From Azorinus chamasolen (Eukaryota; Mollusca; Bivalvia; Cardiida; Solecurtidae), in assembly GCA_963576725.1 (NCBI GenBank), contig OY755252.1, forward strand, positions 28,019,895-28,083,894: a stretch of DNA of 64,000 nucleotides. Direction: 5' to 3'. Shown here one piece after another: positions 52,985 through 64,000 of this stretch. The notes below the pieces were generated by a model. The model did no database searches and was not told the DNA's origin. It saw only the letters and a program-made list of their open reading frames with translations. A program made the position numbers and the translations under genes. How positions within the stretch are numbered: position 1 is the first letter of the stretch; each line of letters starts with the position of its first letter.

Positions 52985-55440
52985 TTTTGTAGTTTGAACT
53001 GCGAACCAGTTCGTTATTTAGATGGCGAACTGCGAAATATTTCCTTATTCGCATAACAAACTGTGAAATGGCCCAGGATTTTATATATCAAACATTGATT
53101 CCACTATGACTGGGTTCTAGTATGTCTAAAATATCATCATTGCGCATTTCCAGAGCTACAGATAAAGGTGCGCATCCCATTACTTAAATCGCCATTATCG
53201 ACCAAACCCTATACTTTGACCACTCTTTGGAATGTCTCTTCGAGAAGATTCTAAAGAGTGGACATAATATAAGATTTGGTGGAGAAAAATAGCAGCTATT
53301 GTTGAAAAATTTAAATGTACTCATCTGCTTTAGACCTGTGCATTTCTAGCTTATTTTGGTCATCTCGTTATCTAATTAACGAACTGCGAAATATTTCATT
53401 GAATAACGAACTGCGAAATATTTCGTTGTTCGAATAACGAACTGCGAAATGGCTGCGGATTATATATAGAAATCATTGATTCCACTATGACTTGGATCTA
53501 GGGTATCTAAAATATAATCTTTGCGCATTTATAACTGGTTTTGGCCATTTCGTTATTCGGAAGTTGAACTAAGAAATATTTCGTTATTCGAATAACGAAC
53601 TGCGAAATGGCTCCGGATTTTATATAGAAATCATTGATTCCACTATGACTCGGTCTAGTGTGTTTAAAAAATTATTATTACGCATTTAAAACTTATTTTA
53701 GCCATTTCGTTATTCGAAGGTTGAACTGCGAAATATTTCGTTATTCGAATAACGAACTGCGAAATGATCCCGGATTTTATATATAAATCATTGATTCCAC
53801 TATGACTTGGGTCTAGTGTGTCTAAAATACCATCTTTGCCATTTAAAACTCAGTTTGGCCATTTCGTTATTCGGAAGTTCAACTGCGAAATATTTCGTTA
53901 TTGAATAACGAACTGCGAAATGGTCCCGGATTTAATATAGAAATCATTGATTCCACTATGACTTGGGTCTAGTGTGTCTAAAAAATTCATTATTATGCAT
54001 TTAAAACTTATTTTTGGCCATTTCGTTAATCGGAGGTTGAACTGCGAAATATTTCGTTATTCGAATAACGAACTGCAAAATGGTCCCGGATTTTATATAG
54101 AAATCATTGATTCCACTATGACTTGGGTCTAGGGTATCTAAAATATCATCTTTGCGCATATATAGCTGGTTTTGGCCATTTCGTTAATCGGAGGTTGAAC
54201 TGCGAAATATTTCGTTATTCGAATAACGAACTGCGAAATGGCTGCGGATTTTATATAGAAATCATTGATTCCGATATGACTTTGGTCTAGTGTGTCTAAA
54301 ATATCACCATTACCTATTTTAAACTTAGTTTGGCCATTTCGTTATTCGCAGGTTGAACTGCGAAATATTTCGTTATTCGAATAACGTACTGAAAAATGGT
54401 CCCGGATTTTATATATAAATCATTGATTCCACTATAACTTGGGTCTAGTGTGTCTAAAATATCATCTTTGCCATTTAAAACTCAGTTTAGCCATTTCGTT
54501 ATTCGGAAGTTGAACTGCGAAATATTTCGTTATTCGAATAACGAACTGCGAAATGGTCCCGGAATTTATATAGAAATCATTGATTTCACTATGACTTGGG
54601 TCAAGTGTGTCTAAAATATCATTATTACGAATTTAAAACTTATTTTGGCCATTTCGTTAATCGGAGGTTGAACTGCAAAACATTTCGTTATTCGAATAAC
54701 GAACTTTGAAATCGTCCCGAATTTTATATATAAATCATTGATTTCACTATAACTTGGGTCTAGTGTGTCTAAAAAATCATTATTACGCATTTAAAACTTA
54801 TTTTAGCCATTTCGTTATTCGGAGGTTGAACTGCGAAATATTTCGTTATTCGAATAACGAACTGCGAAATGGTCCTGGATTTTGTATAGAAATCATTGAT
54901 TCCGATATGGCTTGGGTCTAGTGTGTCTAAAAAATCATCATTACCTAATTAAAACTTAGTTTGGCCATTTCGTTATTCGGAGGTTGAACTGCGAAATATT
55001 TCGTTATTTGAATAACGAACTGCGAAATGATCCCGGATTTTATATAGAAATCATTGATTCCGATATGGCTTGGGTCTAGTGTGTCTAAAATATCATCTTT
55101 GCCCATTTAAAACTTAATTTGGCCATTTCGTTACTAGGAGATTGAACTGCGAAATATTTCGTTATTCGAATAACTAGCAGCGAAATGGTCCCGTATTTTA
55201 TATATAAATCATTTATTCTACTATGACTTGGGTCTAGTATGTCTAAAATATCATCATTACCCATTTAAAACTTAGTTTGGCCATTTCGTTATTCGGAGGT
55301 TGAACTGCGAAATATTTCGTTATTCGAATAACGAACTACGAAATGGCTCCTGATTTTATATTGAAATCATTGATTCAACTATGACTTGGGTCTAGCGTGT
55401 CTAAAATATCATTTTACAAAATACAAACTATTTTGTGATT
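52985..55440. repeat. 158-bp satellite, right arm (about 13 units, reversed)
   Basis: Reverse complement of the left-arm unit: CCATTTCGTTATTCGGAGGT, TGAACTGCGAAATATTTCGT, TATTCGAATAACGAACTGCG, AAATGG, then TCCCGGATTTTATATAGAAA, TCATTGATTCCACTATGACT, TGGGTCTAGTGTGTCTAAAA. The first unit (52985-53150) is followed by a hairpin insertion. Confidence 0.9.
53195..53290. mobile_element. Hairpin MITE inserted in right arm
   Basis: CCAAACCCTATACTTTGACC and AATATAAGATTTGGTGGAGA, with CACTCTTTGGAATGTCTCTT/AGAAGATTCTAAAGAGTG. Related to 17869-17969. The corresponding place of the left arm has no such element. Confidence 0.65.
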
Positions 55441-55503
55441 CGAATGAAAAATGCATAAATCTTCACGCTACTTTTATATGTACCAACGATAATTCGGTTC
55501 TGC

Positions 55504-55706
55504 TAGTAAAACCCCTTTAATGCAAACATCAAAAAGAGGCATTAGTCTGGCAGAGACAGGTGGTAGCTTAATGCAGAACGAAAATAATGCCAAAAACTTC
55601 TATAGGAGCTTTCTGTATTACTTTCAGCCTGCTTTAAGCTACTAGCTGCTTATAAAGACACCTATGTTTATTCTGTTAGTGGTCGCATTAGAGGGGTTCT
55701 AATGTA
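55504..55706. mobile_element. A-family MITE in right arm
   Basis: TAGTAAAACCCCTTTAATGC and TTAGAGGGGTTCTAATGTA as ends, with the centre ACTTCTATAGGAGC. Mirror partner of 41627-41835. Confidence 0.85.
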
Positions 55707-55876
55707 CTGTTAATTTATAGCTTAAATGACTATTTTGTTATTCGTAAATTGAATTGCAAACTACATGTATTTCGTTATTCACATTCGAATAACGAACTGC
55801 GAAATATTTCGTTGTTCGTTATTCGAATAACGAACTGCGAAATATTTCGCAGTTCGTTATTCGAATAACGAACTGC
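55707..55876. repeat. Right terminus of the giant inverted repeat
   Basis: TGTTAATTTATAGCTTAAAT, GTAAATTGAATTGCAAACTA, then three palindromic CGTTATTCGAATAACGAACTGCG-type blocks ending GAACTGC at 55876. Reverse match of 41463-41626. Confidence 0.85.
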
Positions 55877-56049
55877 TTGCACCTGTAGGTATTCACTCAT
55901 CCGCCCACATCAGGCTAAAGGTTAATTGGTCAGTTGGTCCATCAGTCAAATACCATATTTCACGACCATGTGATGACGGTAAGTCCCCAGATAAGAAAAC
56001 TGCGGGCCATCGCTATTATATCAACGGGAAGCCATTTAACGAATGTGTA

Positions 56050-56230
56050 TTAACCCTTATCGTGCTAAGCGCGATCAGACTCGTATGTGCAAATAGCTTG
56101 AATTAATACGAAACACGGAGTTACCTCGACATCTCATAAGGATCCTCAGCTGTTTGACACTCAATCAACAGTGTCAAACACTTGTACGAATCCAAGTTTG
56201 GGCAGTATTTTTCAGCACGATAAGGGTTAC
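56050..56230. mobile_element. K-type MITE (TTAACCCTTATCGTGCT)
   Basis: TTAACCCTTATCGTGCT at the left and AGCACGATAAGGGTTAC at the right. The core TTGAATTAATACGAAACACG with ATCCTCAGCTGTTTGACAC is weak, and a secondary hairpin GTTTGACAC/GTGTCAAAC is present at 56152-56180. Sister of 10524-10708. Confidence 0.8.
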
Positions 56231-56279
56231 GATATGCATAGTTACCTGAAACACATTCGCATGAAACCCAGCCGTATAT

Positions 56280-56311
56280 CTCTATCTCTCTGCCTGTATG
56301 TCTCTTTTTCG

Positions 56312-56346
<35 letters not shown>

Positions 56347-56680
56347 AGCCTGTCTGTCTGTCTGTCTGTCCGTCTGTCTGTCAGCCTGTCTGTGTCTGCC
56401 AGTCTGCCTGTATGTACGTATATACGTACGTACGTATGTATGTACGTACGTACGTATGTATGTCTGAAACAAATTCGCATGACACCCAACCCTATCTCTC
56501 TGCCTGTCTGTCTCTGTTTTGGCATGCCTGTCTGCCTGCCTGCCTGTGTTTGTCTGGCTGTCTCTGTCTGGCTGTCTGTCTGTCTGGCTGTCTGTCTGTC
56601 TGTCTGTCTGGCTGGTTGTCCCTCCCTCCTTCCCTCTCTCTCTCATTCTGTCTGTCTGTCTCTCTTTCTAACTAACAAAC
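56280..56680. repeat. (CTGT)n and (TACG)n simple repeats
   Basis: Two long runs of CTGTCTGT with CTGC interruptions flank a TACGTACGTATGTATG segment (56410-56465). TGAAACACATTCGCATGA at 56247 and TGAAACAAATTCGCATGA at 56464 show that the block including ACCCAGCC/ACCCAACC-TATCTCTCTGCCTG was duplicated about 217 bp apart. ORFs of 125-134 codons in several frames are artefacts. Confidence 0.9.
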
Positions 56681-56689
56681 AAACACACA

Positions 56690-57245
56690 TGGATAGATAG
56701 AGATTTAGAGGGAGATATACATTAATACACATACACATAACAGATAGCCACAGACAGGGAGACACAGAGAGAGAAAAAGGAAGATGGTTAGGAGAAATCG
56801 AGAGGGGAGAGGAAATGATGGACAATGAGAGAGGAGAAAGATAGACGATAATTTTATTGATTGGTGGGTAGGTTGTTTGAGGATAGAGGGAGGTTGGATC
56901 TGGGATAGAGAGAAAGAGAGAGGAGAGAGAAAGAGCGGTAGGCTGATGGAATGGTGGTAAGTAGGTTGGGGATAGCGCGAGAGATAGAGGGAGAGGAGAA
57001 AGAAAGAGGAAGATGAAAGAGAGAGGAGAGAGGGAAAGAGAGATGGACTGATAGATATATGAATGCAATGGTGGTAAGTAGGTCGGGGATAGTGCGAGGG
57101 AGATACAGGGAGAGAGACAGATGGAGAGGAAGGGGAGATGGAGAGAGGGGCGGGAAAGAGAGAGATGTGAGAAAAATACGGTGAATGGTGAGCAAGTAGG
57201 TCAGACAGAGAGGGAGAGAGAGATAGAGGAGGGGGGGGGGGGCAG
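56690..57245. repeat. GA-rich low-complexity region
   Basis: GAGAGAGGAGAGA-type sequence broken by a repeated GGATGGTGGTAAGTAGGT(T/C)GGGGATAG phrase (56948 and 57068), giving a loose higher-order period of about 120 bp. Long serine-proline ORFs on the minus strand are artefacts. Confidence 0.85.
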
Positions 57246-57727
57246 GAACGATATAGAGAGAAATAACAGGTGTCCAAGGTGTCATTATTTCTTTATGAAT
57301 ATTCATTATGTGATGGGTTTACACCTACAGCAATTTCGCTTAAAATGGGAGAGGCAATGCTCAAGTTATACGCCTGGTATGCAATATATCTCTTGTGTAT
57401 AGAATCATAGCAAGGACATACATGTATATAAATAAAAAATGATATTCATCTTCAATATCTAAAATATTACAACACTGGCAGTGTCTTTGGTCTATATTTT
57501 CTGGGATATTTTCTCGCGCATATCTGCCCGTCTGAATTCAAACCAAATTCTTTTTTACGGTGAAATGTCTATTTTAATCGCCTACCTACCGGAAAGTGGA
57601 AAACCATATGTACTGTTAAACTATAGCTGTGGTTAGTCAATAAAGGAAAAAAACTCACACCTTTTGTTTATTTTATACCGGCACAAAACAGGCCATGCTT
57701 TGTGTGTGAAAATAACTATCAAACTGG
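57246..57727. other. Mostly unremarkable; C-family fragment at 57275-57312
   Basis: TGTCATTATTTCTTTATGAA and TATTCATTATGTGATGGGTT is the end of a reversed C element. Nothing else recognised. Confidence 0.4.
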
Positions 57728-57890
57728 TTAACTCTTTCACCGTCGTATGCTATTTTTTCAAACAGTCTAACTCTATCCTAGTAACGCGGCGTCTCATCAG
57801 GAGTCAAACTCGTTGGCAACCTGAATATAGTTCTGCAAAGACATTGGCGACCCTTCCAGTTTGAAATTCGAAGCAGACGGTTTCAGGAGA
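57728..57890. mobile_element. K-family fragment
   Basis: TTAACTCTTTCACCGTCGTA, TTTCAAACAGTCTAACTCTA, GCGTCTCATCAGGAGTCAAA. The right end is missing after GAAGCAGACGG. Confidence 0.6.
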
Positions 57891-57945
57891 AGAAAATTAC
57901 TTTAAAGCCAGTCTAAACTGGAATTTAAAGAAACAAGAATTGGGG

Positions 57946-58026
57946 TCCGTTTAGGCAAGGACTGTTGAATGCAGGGTAAAAATCAATCTCTGTGTGACTT
58001 TCTTCCTATATAAAGGTTCCACACAG
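57946..58026. mobile_element. A-family fragment
   Basis: TTTAGGCAAGGACTGTTGAA, TGCAGGGTAAAAATCA; only the left portion is recognisable. Confidence 0.4.
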
Positions 58027-58194
58027 CATTGACTCGAATTAAAAAAACGTCCAGTTTGGAGAGAACTTTCTGTATTAGGACCCACGAGAGGTATAGTGCA
58101 TTCCATTTAGATACGTTGAATAAGGCTTACGACGATTTTTTACCACCGGTATTGCAGCGTTTTAACTGCCATATACTCGGAACAAAAAACTTAA

Positions 58195-59180
58195 AATACC
58201 CCATTCCACTGAGCGGCGATTCCGCTACGCTTCGAAATTTGGTAGAAACGCCGCGAATCGTAGCAGGAGCGGCAACAGCGCAGTAGAAGCGCCCTGGTCG
58301 TAGTAGAAGCGTAGCAGAAGCTTCATGATCGCCACTTCACGGCGATTGTTTTGACCTTGCTCAAAACAATCGTAGTGGCATCGCCGTGGACTCGAATCGC
58401 CGCAAAAGCGTAGTAAGAAATTCATGAACGCAGCAGTATCGTAGCCGCAGCGTGAGTAACGTAGCGCAATCGCAGTCGCATCGCAACAAAAGCGCCGATA
58501 TATTTGTCCGCATACAAATGCTTTTTCATACATTTGCAAACAGAGTAGACCCAGATCAGACAGCTTCTATGGGAGTCGTCTGATCAGGGTCTGCTCTGTT
58601 TGCTTATAACATGATATAGATATGATGCACCTAATAAATATTCATAAGATTATTCTTTCTTACAAGGATATTGAACAGAGAAAATGTTAATGCTTGAGTC
58701 ACCCCATGAAAGACTAGCAAAACAAAGACCTAGATCAGGCCCAAAACAATTTGATCCATTTTCTTCGAAGGATGATGGTCAACTACTTCGAAATCAGTTT
58801 AATCACCCATTTTATATAGAAACGTTCCAAAAGCACAACAGAAGCGCAGCTCCTGCGCCTAGGTCGAAGCAAGGTCGTAACAGCAACGTATTAAGCGTAG
58901 ACGAAGCGTAGTCTGAAATTCCATGTCGTAGTGGTCCAAGCGTAGTAGAAGCGTCTTGGAGAGATCTCAAGCGCCGTAGAAGCGCAGCAACATCGCGACA
59001 GGATCGTAAACAGCGCAGCGAGGTCGTTATTGAAGTGTACTATAAGCGTACTGGAAACGCCAAAGTCCCAAAATTAGGCACATGGCGGCGCTTCTGCGGC
59101 GATTTGGAAGAATTTTGAGAATCGCCATGATCGCCATGAGCGCAGTGGAAGCGCCGCCCAGTGGAATGGGGGTATTACCT
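58195..59180. mobile_element. CpG-rich element with AATACCCCATTCCACTG ends
   Basis: AATACCCCATTCCACTGAGC followed by GGCGATTCCGCTACGCTTC at the left is matched by GGAAGCGCCGCCCAGTGGAA then TGGGGGTATT at the right. The interior is dense in GCGTAGNAGAAGCG and ATCGCCRNGA words in both orientations, giving many small internal hairpins (for example GCCACTTCACGGCGATTGTT with AACAATCGTAGTGGCATCGC at 58331-58385). A C-family MITE is inserted at 58500-58690. No ORF resembles a transposase and no target duplication was resolved. Confidence 0.7.
58500..58690. mobile_element. C-family MITE nested in the CpG-rich element
   Basis: Core GCAAACAGAGTAGACCCAGA, GCTTCTATGGGAGTC and GATCAGGGTCTGCTCTGTTT; right arm CTAATAAATATTCATAAGAT ending in GTTAA. 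The left end is eroded (ATACAAATGCTTTTTCATAC). Confidence 0.7.
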
Positions 59181-59400
59181 AATGAATGTTCATGTAAAGA
59201 AATAATGACCTAGAGAATAGTTATTAGCTAACGTTCATACTGAAATTAAGCTCCGATATTTGGTCCCTGATAGTCACATAGTATCATATATAGACTATTC
59301 CTTAAACAAACACAATAGATCCTTATGAAACAGACCACACAGGAGCTATATCAGAATTTTGAAAATGCGTAGATATGTGTATCTGGTATTTGTACATGAA
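59180..59400. mobile_element. Eroded C-family MITE
   Basis: CCTAATGAATGTTCATGTAA, AGAAATAATGACCTAGAGAA, then a core remnant CACAATAGATCCTTATGAAA and ACAGGAGCTATATCAGAATT. Termini are gone. Confidence 0.45.
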
Positions 59401-59499
59401 ACCACGATTAGCATGACTTCTCCCGGAGACGATCGGTGTAATTCAGAATATTTACAGAAAAAGTCTATACACTGCATGGTCGATGGCTAATACAGAGAG

Positions 59500-59573
59500 A
59501 TATGGAGTCATAGGAGAGAGATACATAGAGAGAGAGAGGAGAGATGATGATGGAAGAGGATAGAACTAGAGAG

Positions 59574-59609
<36 letters not shown>

Positions 59610-59781
59610 TGGCGGGGAAGAGAGATAGAAAGAGATAGGGAGGATCAGAGAGAGAAAGATATGCTGATGTATAGATGGATGGGATTATGGTAAGCAGGTT
59701 GATGATAGTGAGCGAGAGAGAGAGAGAGGTGAGAGGAACGAGAGAGGAAGAGAGGAAAAAGAGCGTGATAGAAGAGAGAGA

Positions 59782-59825
<44 letters not shown>

Positions 59826-59830
59826 ACGGG
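59500..59830. repeat. (GA)n low-complexity region
   Basis: Several GAGAGA runs of 20-30 bp, ending in a poly-G stretch at 59817-59825. Similar in character to 56690-57245, with a matching ATGGGATTATGGTAAGCAGG phrase. Confidence 0.9.
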
Positions 59831-59914
59831 CGGGCGGTTAGACAGACAGAAACTTGTACACACACTTACAGAGAGAGACAGACACGGGTAGAGGCACAGA
59901 GACTCACAATGACA

Positions 59915-60090
59915 TACAGTAAAACTTGTCTTAAGCGACCGGACAAAGGAATCTTAAAAATTAGGTGGTTGCTTAATGCAGGGTAAAGGTAATGCAGAAA
60001 GCTCATAAAGGAGCTTTCTGCATTAATTTTGAGTTTTGACCTGCATTAAGCTGCCACCTGCCTTACAGACCATTAATGTTAGCTCTTTTA
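59915..60090. mobile_element. A-family MITE (CTTAAG subgroup)
   Basis: TACAGTAAAACTTGTCTTAA at the left, arms TGGTTGCTTAATGCAGGGTA and GACCTGCATTAAGCTGCCAC, centre GCTCATAAAGGAGC. The right TIR is lost. Confidence 0.75.
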
Positions 60091-60602
60091 ACTTTTTCTT
60101 ACTCTACTAGCATCTCAGACCAAGGTAGGTATGTCTGTCTTTCTATCTGTCTCTCTGAATATCTGGTCGTCCGTCCGCTGGCCCACTTTCATTTGTTACC
60201 CTTTTCGGGCTAATTAGTTGTTTGTCGCAGCTAGTTTCAATTGGCTACTTTAAACTGTTTGTATAAAAGTTAGCCTCCAACATATTGCAAGGGAAGGGTA
60301 AGCAAAAAAGACGCTTTTATTAACACAGGAATGTATGTAAAAGCATTAAAGAATTATCGTATCTTAAAGGAAATTACTATTCCGTTCTATGCAATGCGAT
60401 CTAACAGGTGCTAGCCTCTTCGATAGTCCACAAGATTATGCGTTGCGATAGCCTGTAAAGCCGTTCTTAATAAACACGACTTACCCACCCATTATCAACA
60501 ACGATAATATTAAAATAAACGCGACTGGATATATTTTTGTCATAGAGATCTTAAGAAATATTTATAGAATTGATCCACGTAAACATTATTATAAATAAAG
60601 AC

Positions 60603-60995
60603 CTAGAAAAAAAATTACAACATCTTTACGTTCGGATGGATGGGCCTCGATCGTCGGAGGGCTGATTGACCAAACAAAAACATCAAAAACAACAAAATAA
60701 AAGCAATAAACTCCAAGTTCTTTATACCAACAGGTGAAATAGTACAATAGAATAAATCCCACGAATTATTTACAGGAGACATACTCTGGGAAAAAAAATA
60801 CAGCATCTTTACTTTCAGATGGAGGTGGGGCTAATGTCCGGGACCGATTTACCAATCAAAAACACCCAAAACAATAAAACATAGGCTATAAACTCCAATT
60901 TCCTTTTTACCAACATGTGGAATAGTACCACAGCATCAGTCCCACGAAATATTAACTGGATACATGCCCTAGGAAAAAAGATATAGCATCTTTAC
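60603..60995. repeat. About 185-bp tandem duplication
   Basis: ACAACATCTTTACGTTCGGA at 60616 and ACAGCATCTTTACTTTCAGA at 60800 start two diverged units sharing ATAAACTCCAAGTTCTTTAT, ACCAACAGGTGAAATAGTAC and TCCCACGAATTATTTACAGG. A third start (ATAGCATCTTTACTT) follows at 60981 and stops. Confidence 0.8.
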
Positions 60996-61229
60996 TTATA
61001 CTTTACGTATACGTTACAGTCTTTAGGTACTCCGTTGGAGTGCTGGGGGCATGGTGTTTCATGAGTGCATATTATTTTCTACTACCTTTATTTGTCTTCT
61101 GTGTTGGCACACTTTGGTCATTATTATTTTGTCTTAGTTAAACGCTTCTTACATGTAGATCATTTTCCAAATTACGTAGCATCATTGCTGTATTTGTTTT
61201 ACCCATAAGCATGTATACCGGTGATAAAT

Positions 61230-62075
61230 CGCTTAGTACTATGACCCCAGTTCATTTTATTATCAAATATATTGACTCTCTTGCCAAAAATGCATCCACC
61301 AGGGGGTCGATATATTATATAGTTCTATGACCCCCATGTCATTTTACTATAAAATATGTTGACTGCATTGCAAAAATACATCCACGATGGGGTCGAAATA
61401 TTATATAGTACTATAACCCCATGCCATTTTACTATAAAATATAATGACTCCCGTGCAAAATATATCAACCAATGTGGTCGATATATCATATATTACTATG
61501 ACCCCGGTCATAATACCTTAAAATATAGTGACTCCCTTGCCAAAAAACATCCACCAGGGTGGGATTGGGTTTCGATATAGTATATAGTTATATGACCCCT
61601 TGCAATTTTACTAGAAAATATACCCACACCCTTGTAAAAATACACCCACGATGGGGGTAAATATATTATATAGTACTTTGACCCCGATGCCATTTTACTA
61701 ATATAATGATCATTTGAGTTGTGTGACCTGTGCTAAAATGCTATTGCCCCTGATAAGTTATAATATATGTTTGTTTAACTGGCTCAAAACGTGTTATATA
61801 CCATAAAGTGAAAATATACCGACTTCCTTGCCAAAATACATCCACGATGAGCGGGGTGTCAATATATTATATAGCACTATCACCCCATGCAATTTAACTA
61901 TAAAATAATTATAGTGAATCCATTGCAAAGATACACCCACTACGGGGTCGATAAATCACTTAGTACTATGACCCTAATTCTAAAAATGGGTGATCCTTCG
62001 AAAGCAAAAGAAGAAATGCATAGTAAAATGGCATGGGGTCATAGTACTATATCATATATTGACAACCCCCCCCCC
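61230..62075. repeat. Tandem array L, copy 2
   Basis: About nine units near 86 bp: GTCGATATATTATATAGTTC, TATGACCCCCATGTCATTTT, ACTATAAAATATAGTGACTC, CCTTGCAAAAATACATCCAC. AAATGGGTGATCCTTCGAAA at 61984 is a copy of the 16.4-kb motif, after which the array partly reverses (AAAATGGCATGGGGTCATAG at 62026), so it marks a turning point. Confidence 0.85.
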
Positions 62076-62107
62076 CCCCCCCCCCACACACACACACAAA
62101 CACACAC
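62067..62107. repeat. Poly-C then (CA)n
   Basis: A C run of about 17 followed by CACACACACAAACACACAC. It sits at the edge of array L. Confidence 0.9.
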
Positions 62108-62910
62108 TGGTGGGTGTATTTTTGTAAACGATTTCATAAACACGTGAATATTATTTCAAGCAGATTTTGTGAGTATCTATACATATAGCCTTTAAATGAA
62201 CAGCCGCGTATATAACAATCGCAGTTCAAAGCAGCATGCCACTTTCCTGATCCCAAAATTATTCGTACACAAAAGAAATTGAAAATAGATTCTACTAATT
62301 TTATTATCATCAGATTTACTTCAGAGTGTCATCATGTTTATTTACTAGAAGTTTAATATTTTAAATCGTTTCACTGTTTCATCAAACTTATCGATTTTTC
62401 GTGTTTAACAAACTTATAATATCCTACGAATTTATTGAGAGTTGCTTTCTAGAGCGGATGAAGACTGAGCAAAAGTTTTGGAAATCGATGCTGACAATAG
62501 ACTGTTTCAAATAGTTGAAACCATCAATAAAAATGAAACTATGCTGAACACAGGACAATGAGACCAGTGTTTAATATTTGCGACATCGGACAAATATGAC
62601 ATTGGCGCCTCCAAACACACTTGAAATTAACATAAATTATATCATCGACACCACATTCTCTTGTATACTCACACTAGTGCGAGTATTGTATAGAGCGTGT
62701 TATTGACCATTTCACTTTATACAAAGTCCATTTATTAATTCGATTCAAACTGAAGCTAACAAATATAGAATTTTTCATCGACTCTTCCTTCGCTGATCTC
62801 TAACGATAAACGACTAGATAATTTGTGAATCGTATGTGGGTTTTATTCTCTAAAACTAAAACCGAATTGACTGAACTTAACCTTAATTTAGTCCAAATTT
62901 TCTAGATTAA
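62108..62910. other. No supported feature
   Basis: AT-rich unique-looking sequence with no long ORF and no repeat shared with the window. Confidence 0.4.
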
Positions 62911-62911
62911 A

Positions 62912-64000
62912 TGAAACAAGAGGGTCAGAATGGCCCTGACATCGCTCACCAGGCACAGAGGAGGAGATGTTCAAAGTTTTCACTATATGTTTCTAGAGAA
63001 AACAAGCCACCCCTGGGGCGGGCCAATTTTGATCCAAGGGGCATAATTTATACAACTTTTGTAGAGGACCTAAACATGATGCTATGTGCCAAATATGAAA
63101 GCTGAGAACCATCCATTTTCTGAGGAAAATATTTTCAAATTTGACACTATATGTTTCTATTACGAACTGACTACCCCTGGGGCGGGGCCAATTTTGACAC
63201 CGGGGGCATACTTTATATAACTCTTGTAGAGGACCTGAACATGATGTTATGTGTCAAATGTGAAAGCTGAGAACCTTCCAGTTTCTGAGGAGAAGATTTT
63301 CAAAGTTGTTACTATATGTTTCTATTGAGACATGGCTACCCCTGGGGCATAATTTATATAACTTTTGTAGAGGACCTGAATATGATCCTATGTTCCAAAT
63401 ATGAAAGCTAAGAACCCTGTAGATTTAGAGGAGAAGTTTTTCAAAGTTTTCACTATATGTTTCTATTGAAAACTGTCCACCCCTGGGGCGGGGTCAATTT
63501 TGACCCCAGGGGCATAATGTATATAACTTTTGTAGAGGACCTGAACATGATTCTATGTGCCAAATATGAAAGTTGAGAACCTTTCAGTTTCAGAGAAGAA
63601 TATATTCAAAGTTTTACCATATATTTCTATTGAAAACTGGCTACCCCTAGGGCGGGGCCAATTTTGATCCCAGGGGCAGAATTTATAAAAAAAATTGTAG
63701 AGGACCTGAACATGATGCTATGTGCCAAATATGAAAGCTGAGAACCCTCCAGTTTCAGAGGAGAAGCTTTTCAAAGTTTCACTATATGTTTCTTTTGAAA
63801 ACTGACCACCCCTGGGGCGGGGACAATTTTGACCCAAGGGGCATAATTTATATAACTTTTGTAGAGGACCTGAACATGATGCTATGTGCCAAATATGAAA
63901 GCTGAGAACCCTGTAGATTCAGAAGAAAAGATTTTCAAAGTTGTCACTATATGTTTCTATTCAAAACTGGCTACCCCTGGGGCGGGGCAAATTTTGACCC
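62912..64000 (+). mobile_element. H element, copy 3 (cut by window end)
   Basis: Starts AACAAGAGGGTCAGAATGGC and GACATCGCTCACCAGG. About six units follow with a period near 155-165 bp: CCCTGGGGCGGGGCCAATTT, GACCCCAGGGGCATAATTTA, TATAACTTTTGTAGAGGACC, TGAACATGATGCTATGTGCC, AAATATGAAAGCTGAGAACC, TTTCAGAGGAGAAGATTTTC. The CCCTGGGGCGGGG and CCCCAGGGG blocks are partly complementary, so each unit can form a small hairpin. The tail lies beyond the window. Confidence 0.85.

Noticed and set aside
56121..57306. Several 125-190-codon ORFs on both strands
   Set aside because: They overlap in multiple frames across CTGT and GA simple repeats; composition is a by-product of the repeats.

Overview
This is AT-rich nuclear DNA from an animal, most likely a bivalve mollusc. 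The organism is an inference from the kinds of repeats present, such as the AAGAGGGCCATGATGGCC element and the many TTAA and TA foldback MITEs. No bacterial, viral or plastid gene, no rRNA and no transposase or reverse transcriptase ORF is recognisable. Almost all the long ORFs lie inside simple repeats or MITEs.

Layout. 0-10 kb is a dense field of short palindromic MITEs (pogo-like A elements with TA ends; piggyBac-like C, D and K elements with TTAA ends), many nested or abutting, plus a 61-bp tandem array at 2.9-3.7 kb. 9.9-18.5 kb holds dispersed repeat G, an 86-bp array (L), a palindromic GTTCGGC array (M), and two internally repetitive H elements. 15.8-22.4 kb carries, on the minus strand, several short exon-like segments with good splice signals; two of them join in frame and may be the 3' end of a gene I cannot name. 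At 19.4-20.2 kb a hAT-like element with an 8-bp target duplication sits inside a C MITE. 23.8-25.5 kb is a 1.67-kb element with long inverted ends. 26-31 kb holds more C MITEs, a CA tract hit by a hAT-like MITE, and a tandem array built from a MITE-core hairpin. 31.8-32.6 kb has a possible plus-strand terminal exon. 33.3-34.5 kb repeats the M array in inverted orientation. 35-40 kb is mostly unremarkable, with trinucleotide and 15-bp repeats. 40.8-41.35 kb is a second G copy enclosed by perfect 65-bp tRNA-like inverted repeats.

The dominant structure is a 14.4-kb inverted repeat at about 41.46-55.88 kb. Both arms begin with the same palindromic terminus, carry an A MITE at the same place, and consist of a 158-bp satellite: about 27 units in the left arm and about 13 reversed units in the right. 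A 4.6-kb centre holds several MITEs and two GC-rich repeats but no recognisable enzyme. Beyond it, 56-60 kb is simple sequence plus a CpG-rich terminal-inverted-repeat element with a C MITE inside, 61.2-62.1 kb is a second L array, and 62.9 kb to the end is a third H element cut by the window edge.

The most surprising signal is that MITE families with different ends and target sites (TA-flanked A; TTAA-flanked C and D) share the same 14-bp dyad centre, GCTCCTATAGGAGC, while their flanking stems differ. The second is the giant inverted satellite element itself.
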